Shown piece after piece: positions 5,951-8,085 of a DNA stretch of 8,085 nucleotides (the first letter of the stretch is position 1; every line of letters starts with the position of its first letter). The stretch spans positions 13,778 through 21,862 of the forward strand of contig DBTW01000088.1 in NCBI GenBank assembly GCA_002307245.1. Reading direction: 5' to 3'. Source of the DNA: Spirochaetaceae bacterium UBA1306 (GTDB taxonomy: Bacteria > Spirochaetota > Spirochaetia > Treponematales > Rectinemataceae). Under the pieces are notes generated by a model, which saw nothing but the letters and a program-made list of their open reading frames with translations, ran no database searches and was not told the origin of the DNA. The position numbers were made by a program, and so were the translations under genes.

Positions 5951-7003
5951 TCAGGCCTTCTTCCGGAAGCGCGAGGAGAGCGCGTTCCATATCCGCGTGA
6001 AGAGGACGCTCGTCGCCGCGAAGTAGATGATCACCGCTATGATGGTGTCGCCGATCTCCGGCGGTATGCTCGTCATCGCGCTCATGAAGCCCTTGCCCGA
6101 GTGCAGGACCCCGAAGAAGAGGGCCGCGAGGACGACGCCGACCGGGCTATTGGCGCCCAGGAGCGCGACCGCGAGGCCGTCCATGCCCTGCGAGGGCATG
6201 ACCCCGATCTGCATGTTCACGGCGTAACCGACGTAATAGGTTGCCCCGGCGAGGCCCGCGAGGGCCCCGGAGATGGCGAGGGAGAGGGCCATGTTCTTCG
6301 GGACGTTGATCCCGGCGAACTCGGCGGCGTGGCGGTTGAAGCCCACGGCCTTGAGCTCGAAGCCGAGGGTCGTCTTGCTGAGCACCAAGGCCGTCAGGAT
6401 CGCGCAGCCGATAGCCACGAAGACGCCGAGGTTGATGAAGGACCCGCCGAAGATATGCGTGAGCCAGGGCACCTTCAGCGAGGCGTACTCGGGGATGCGG
6501 GCCGACTCCGTCTCGAGGTACTCGGCCTTGAAATAGGTCGGGACCGTGTAGTAGATGGTCCAGTAGGCGATCCAGTTGAGCATGATCGTGGAGACGACCT
6601 CGTGCACGTTGAAGCGCGCCTTGAGGTAGCCGGGGATGAAGCCATAGACCGCCCCGGCCAGCATAGCGCACGCGAGGATGATGGGCAGCATCAAGCCCTT
6701 GGGCAGGTGGAGGGTCAGCCCCAGGGCGATCGACACGAGGCCGCCCATCAGCATCTGCCCGGAGGCCCCAATGCTGAAGAGCCCCGTGCGGAAGGCGAAG
6801 GCCATCGCGAGGCCGGTTAGGGTGAGCGTAGTGGCGGTGGCGAGGGTATTGCCGATGCGCTCCACGTTCATGAGGCCGCCGCGGAAGAGGTAGGAAAAGC
6901 CCTCGATCGGGTTGGCGCCGATCGCCAGCATCAGCAGCGCGCCGGCGAGGAGCCCGAGGAAAGCCGCCGCCAGCGCCGTGAAAAGGTTCTTGAGGCCGTT
7001 CAC
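5951..7003 (-). CDS. nupP: Nucleoside-type ABC transporter permease, NupP-like
   Basis: This 350-residue integral membrane protein is the partner permease of the NupQ-like protein. After a first membrane segment (about 8-28) come FRTGLFSIGASGQMLMGG (71-88), the family hallmark YLKARFNVHEVVSTIMLNWI (126-145), the coupling loop ELKAVGFNRHAAEFAGINV (216-234) that contacts the ATPase, and GMDGLAVALLGANSPVGVVL (273-292). The C-terminus is basic (SSRFRKKA), consistent with a cytoplasmic tail. The start codon is GTG at 7003, overlapping the ATPase stop as GTGA, with GGGAG 7 nt upstream inside the end of the ATPase gene; the two products are therefore likely coupled in translation. Length and motifs are normal for the family and nothing is missing. 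It should act in the cytoplasmic membrane, importing nucleosides or a related ligand. Confidence 0.92.
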   Translation of the reverse strand: MNGLKNLFTALAAAFLGLLAGALLMLAIGANPIEGFSYLFRGGLMNVERIGNTLATATTLTLTGLAMAFAFRTGLFSIGASGQMLMGGLVSIALGLTLHLPKGLMLPIILACAMLAGAVYGFIPGYLKARFNVHEVVSTIMLNWIAYWTIYYTVPTYFKAEYLETESARIPEYASLKVPWLTHIFGGSFINLGVFVAIGCAILTALVLSKTTLGFELKAVGFNRHAAEFAGINVPKNMALSLAISGALAGLAGATYYVGYAVNMQIGVMPSQGMDGLAVALLGANSPVGVVLAALFFGVLHSGKGFMSAMTSIPPEIGDTIIAVIIYFAATSVLFTRIWNALSSRFRKKA

Positions 7004-8085
7004 TTGAGCTCTCCCTTCTTGGCGCCTGGGACGCTAGAGCCTGCCATCATCAGGCCGATCTCGGCCTCGCTGACGTTCTTGGGATCCAGGATGCCGGCGA
7101 CGGCCCCGTGGCTGATGACCGCGATGCGGTCGGAGAGGTTCATGATCTCGTCGAGCTCGAGGGACACGAGGAGGACGGCCTTCCCCTTGTCGCGCTGCTC
7201 GACGAGGCGCTTGTGGATGTACTCTATCGAGCCGACGTCGAGGCCCCGCGTGGGCTGCACCGCGACGAGGACCTCCGGGTTGAGGTCGATCTCGCGGCCG
7301 ACGATCGCCTTCTGCTGGTTGCCGCCCGAGAGCGAGCGGGCCAGGGCCAGGGGGCCCTCGCCCGCCCGGACGTCGAAGGCCTCCATCAGCGCCACGGCGT
7401 GCGCGCGAATCGCCTTGCGGTCCATGAAGCCCCGATGCGAGTAGGGCGGGAGCCCGTAGATCTCGATGACGAGGTTGTCTTCCATCGAATAGTCGAGGAC
7501 GAGTCCGCGCCGCTGGCGATCCTCCGGGATATGGGCCATGCCCGAGCGCGTGCGCGTCCGGATGCTGGCATGGGTGATGTCGACCCCCTTCAGCCTTATG
7601 GAACCCGACTGGACTTTGCGCAGGCCCGTGAGGGCTTCGACGAGCTCGGTCTGGCCGTTGCCGTCCACGCCCGCGAGCCCCAGGATCTCGCCGTAGCGGA
7701 GCTGGAGGGAGAAATCCTTGACCGCCTGGGTCTTGCGGCTCGAGAGGACGCCCAGGCCCTCGATCTCGAGTACCACCTCGCCCGGCGCCCGGGGGGCCTT
7801 GTTCACCGAAAAGCTGACGGCGCGGCCGACCATCATCTCGGCCATCCTGGACTCGTCGGAGTCGGCTACCTCGACGGTCCCGATCACCTTGCCGCGCCGA
7901 ATGACCGTGCAGCGATCGGCGATGGCCTTGATTTCCTTGAGCTTGTGCGTGATGAGGATGATCGACTTGCCCTCTCCGATGAGGTTGCGCATGATCTGCA
8001 TGAGGTCGTCGATCTCCTGCGGCGTGAGCACGCCCGTAGGCTCGTCGAAGATCAGCACCTCCGCGTCGCGGTAGAGCATCTTCAG
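7000..8085 (-). CDS. nupO: Duplicated ABC transporter ATPase, NupO/RbsA type, 5' end cut by window
   Basis: The frame runs off the right edge, so only the last 361 residues are seen; Walker A and the signature motif of the first nucleotide-binding domain are outside. The visible part of domain 1 has Walker B VLIFDEPTGVLTPQE (10-24, catalytic E15) and the H-loop LITHK (H47). Domain 2 starts near residue 103 and has a Walker A lacking the Lys (GVDGNGQTEL, 139-148), IPEDRQRRGLVLDYS (186-200), signature LSGGNQQK (252-259), a Walker B with Gln in place of the catalytic Glu (VLVAVQPTRGLDVG, Q277) and Leu309 where the H-loop His is expected. Such a degenerate second site is normal for sugar and nucleoside ATPases of this type. 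IPEDRQRRGLVLD and the Nup-type permeases downstream point to a BMP-dependent importer rather than a sugar system. The apparent ATG at 8079 is internal (context LKMLYRDAEVLIFDEP) and is not the true start. Confidence 0.93.
   Translation of the reverse strand: MKMLYRDAEVLIFDEPTGVLTPQEIDDLMQIMRNLIGEGKSIILITHKLKEIKAIADRCTVIRRGKVIGTVEVADSDESRMAEMMVGRAVSFSVNKAPRAPGEVVLEIEGLGVLSSRKTQAVKDFSLQLRYGEILGLAGVDGNGQTELVEALTGLRKVQSGSIRLKGVDITHASIRTRTRSGMAHIPEDRQRRGLVLDYSMEDNLVIEIYGLPPYSHRGFMDRKAIRAHAVALMEAFDVRAGEGPLALARSLSGGNQQKAIVGREIDLNPEVLVAVQPTRGLDVGSIEYIHKRLVEQRDKGKAVLLVSLELDEIMNLSDRIAVISHGAVAGILDPKNVSEAEIGLMMAGSSVPGAKKGELK

Noticed and set aside
5921..6820. 299-residue open frame on the + strand, very rich in Glu, Asp, Arg and His
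   Set aside because: It is the antisense of the NupP-like permease; hydrophobic codons read backwards give this charged composition. No domain is visible.
7000..8085. Loss of catalytic residues in the second ATPase domain as a sign of a pseudogene
   Set aside because: Degenerate Walker A, Glu-to-Gln in Walker B and a missing H-loop His are usual for domain 2 of RbsA/NupO-type ATPases, and the frame is intact.
1..8085. CRISPR array, insertion sequence, tRNA, rRNA or defence genes
   Set aside because: No spaced direct repeats, transposase motifs, terminal inverted repeats, cloverleaf-like sequences or defence domains were found by reading; a covariance-model search would be needed to exclude small RNAs.

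Overview
This is a GC-rich stretch (about two thirds G+C by eye) of a bacterial chromosome with very tight gene packing. One gene fragment on the + strand is followed by seven genes on the - strand. A BMP-type lipoprotein, a GH4 glycosidase and a nucleoside-type ABC importer would fit a GC-rich free-living or gut spirochaete or another anaerobic saccharolytic bacterium. No rRNA, tRNA or other taxonomic marker is present, so this placement is only a weak inference.

Layout. Bases 2-586 (+) encode the C-terminal end of a PIF1-like superfamily 1 DNA helicase. It meets the - strand genes tail to tail, and the two stop codons share one CTAG. Reading the - strand in its transcription direction (8085 to 583), the genes are: the 3' two thirds of a duplicated ABC ATPase (NupO/RbsA type, cut by the window edge); two membrane permeases of the nucleoside/BMP importer family (NupP- and NupQ-like); a divergent BMP-family lipoprotein; a 95-bp gap with a possible promoter; a GH4 glycosidase carrying the CHEV active-site motif of alpha-galacturonidases (LplD type); a 44-bp gap; a small exported protein of unknown function; and a seven-bladed-propeller lactonase of the YbhE/6-phosphogluconolactonase type.

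How the genes may work together. The ATPase, two permeases and lipoprotein form a classic high-affinity importer for purine or pyrimidine nucleosides, or for a related ligand such as riboflavin. They are linked by 4-bp overlaps or gaps of 1 and 21 bp. The second half, galacturonidase, exported protein and lactonase, looks like a separate transcription unit or sub-operon concerned with uronic acid or pectin-fragment breakdown. The exported protein and the lactonase overlap by ATGA and are probably translationally coupled.

No CRISPR array, insertion sequence, tRNA, rRNA, defence system or clear intrinsic terminator was seen. The window looks mainly like ordinary metabolic chromosome. The points most worth a second look are the CHEV-type GH4 enzyme beside a BMP-type importer, the unusual position and divergence of the BMP lipoprotein, and the uncharacterised exported protein coupled to the lactonase.
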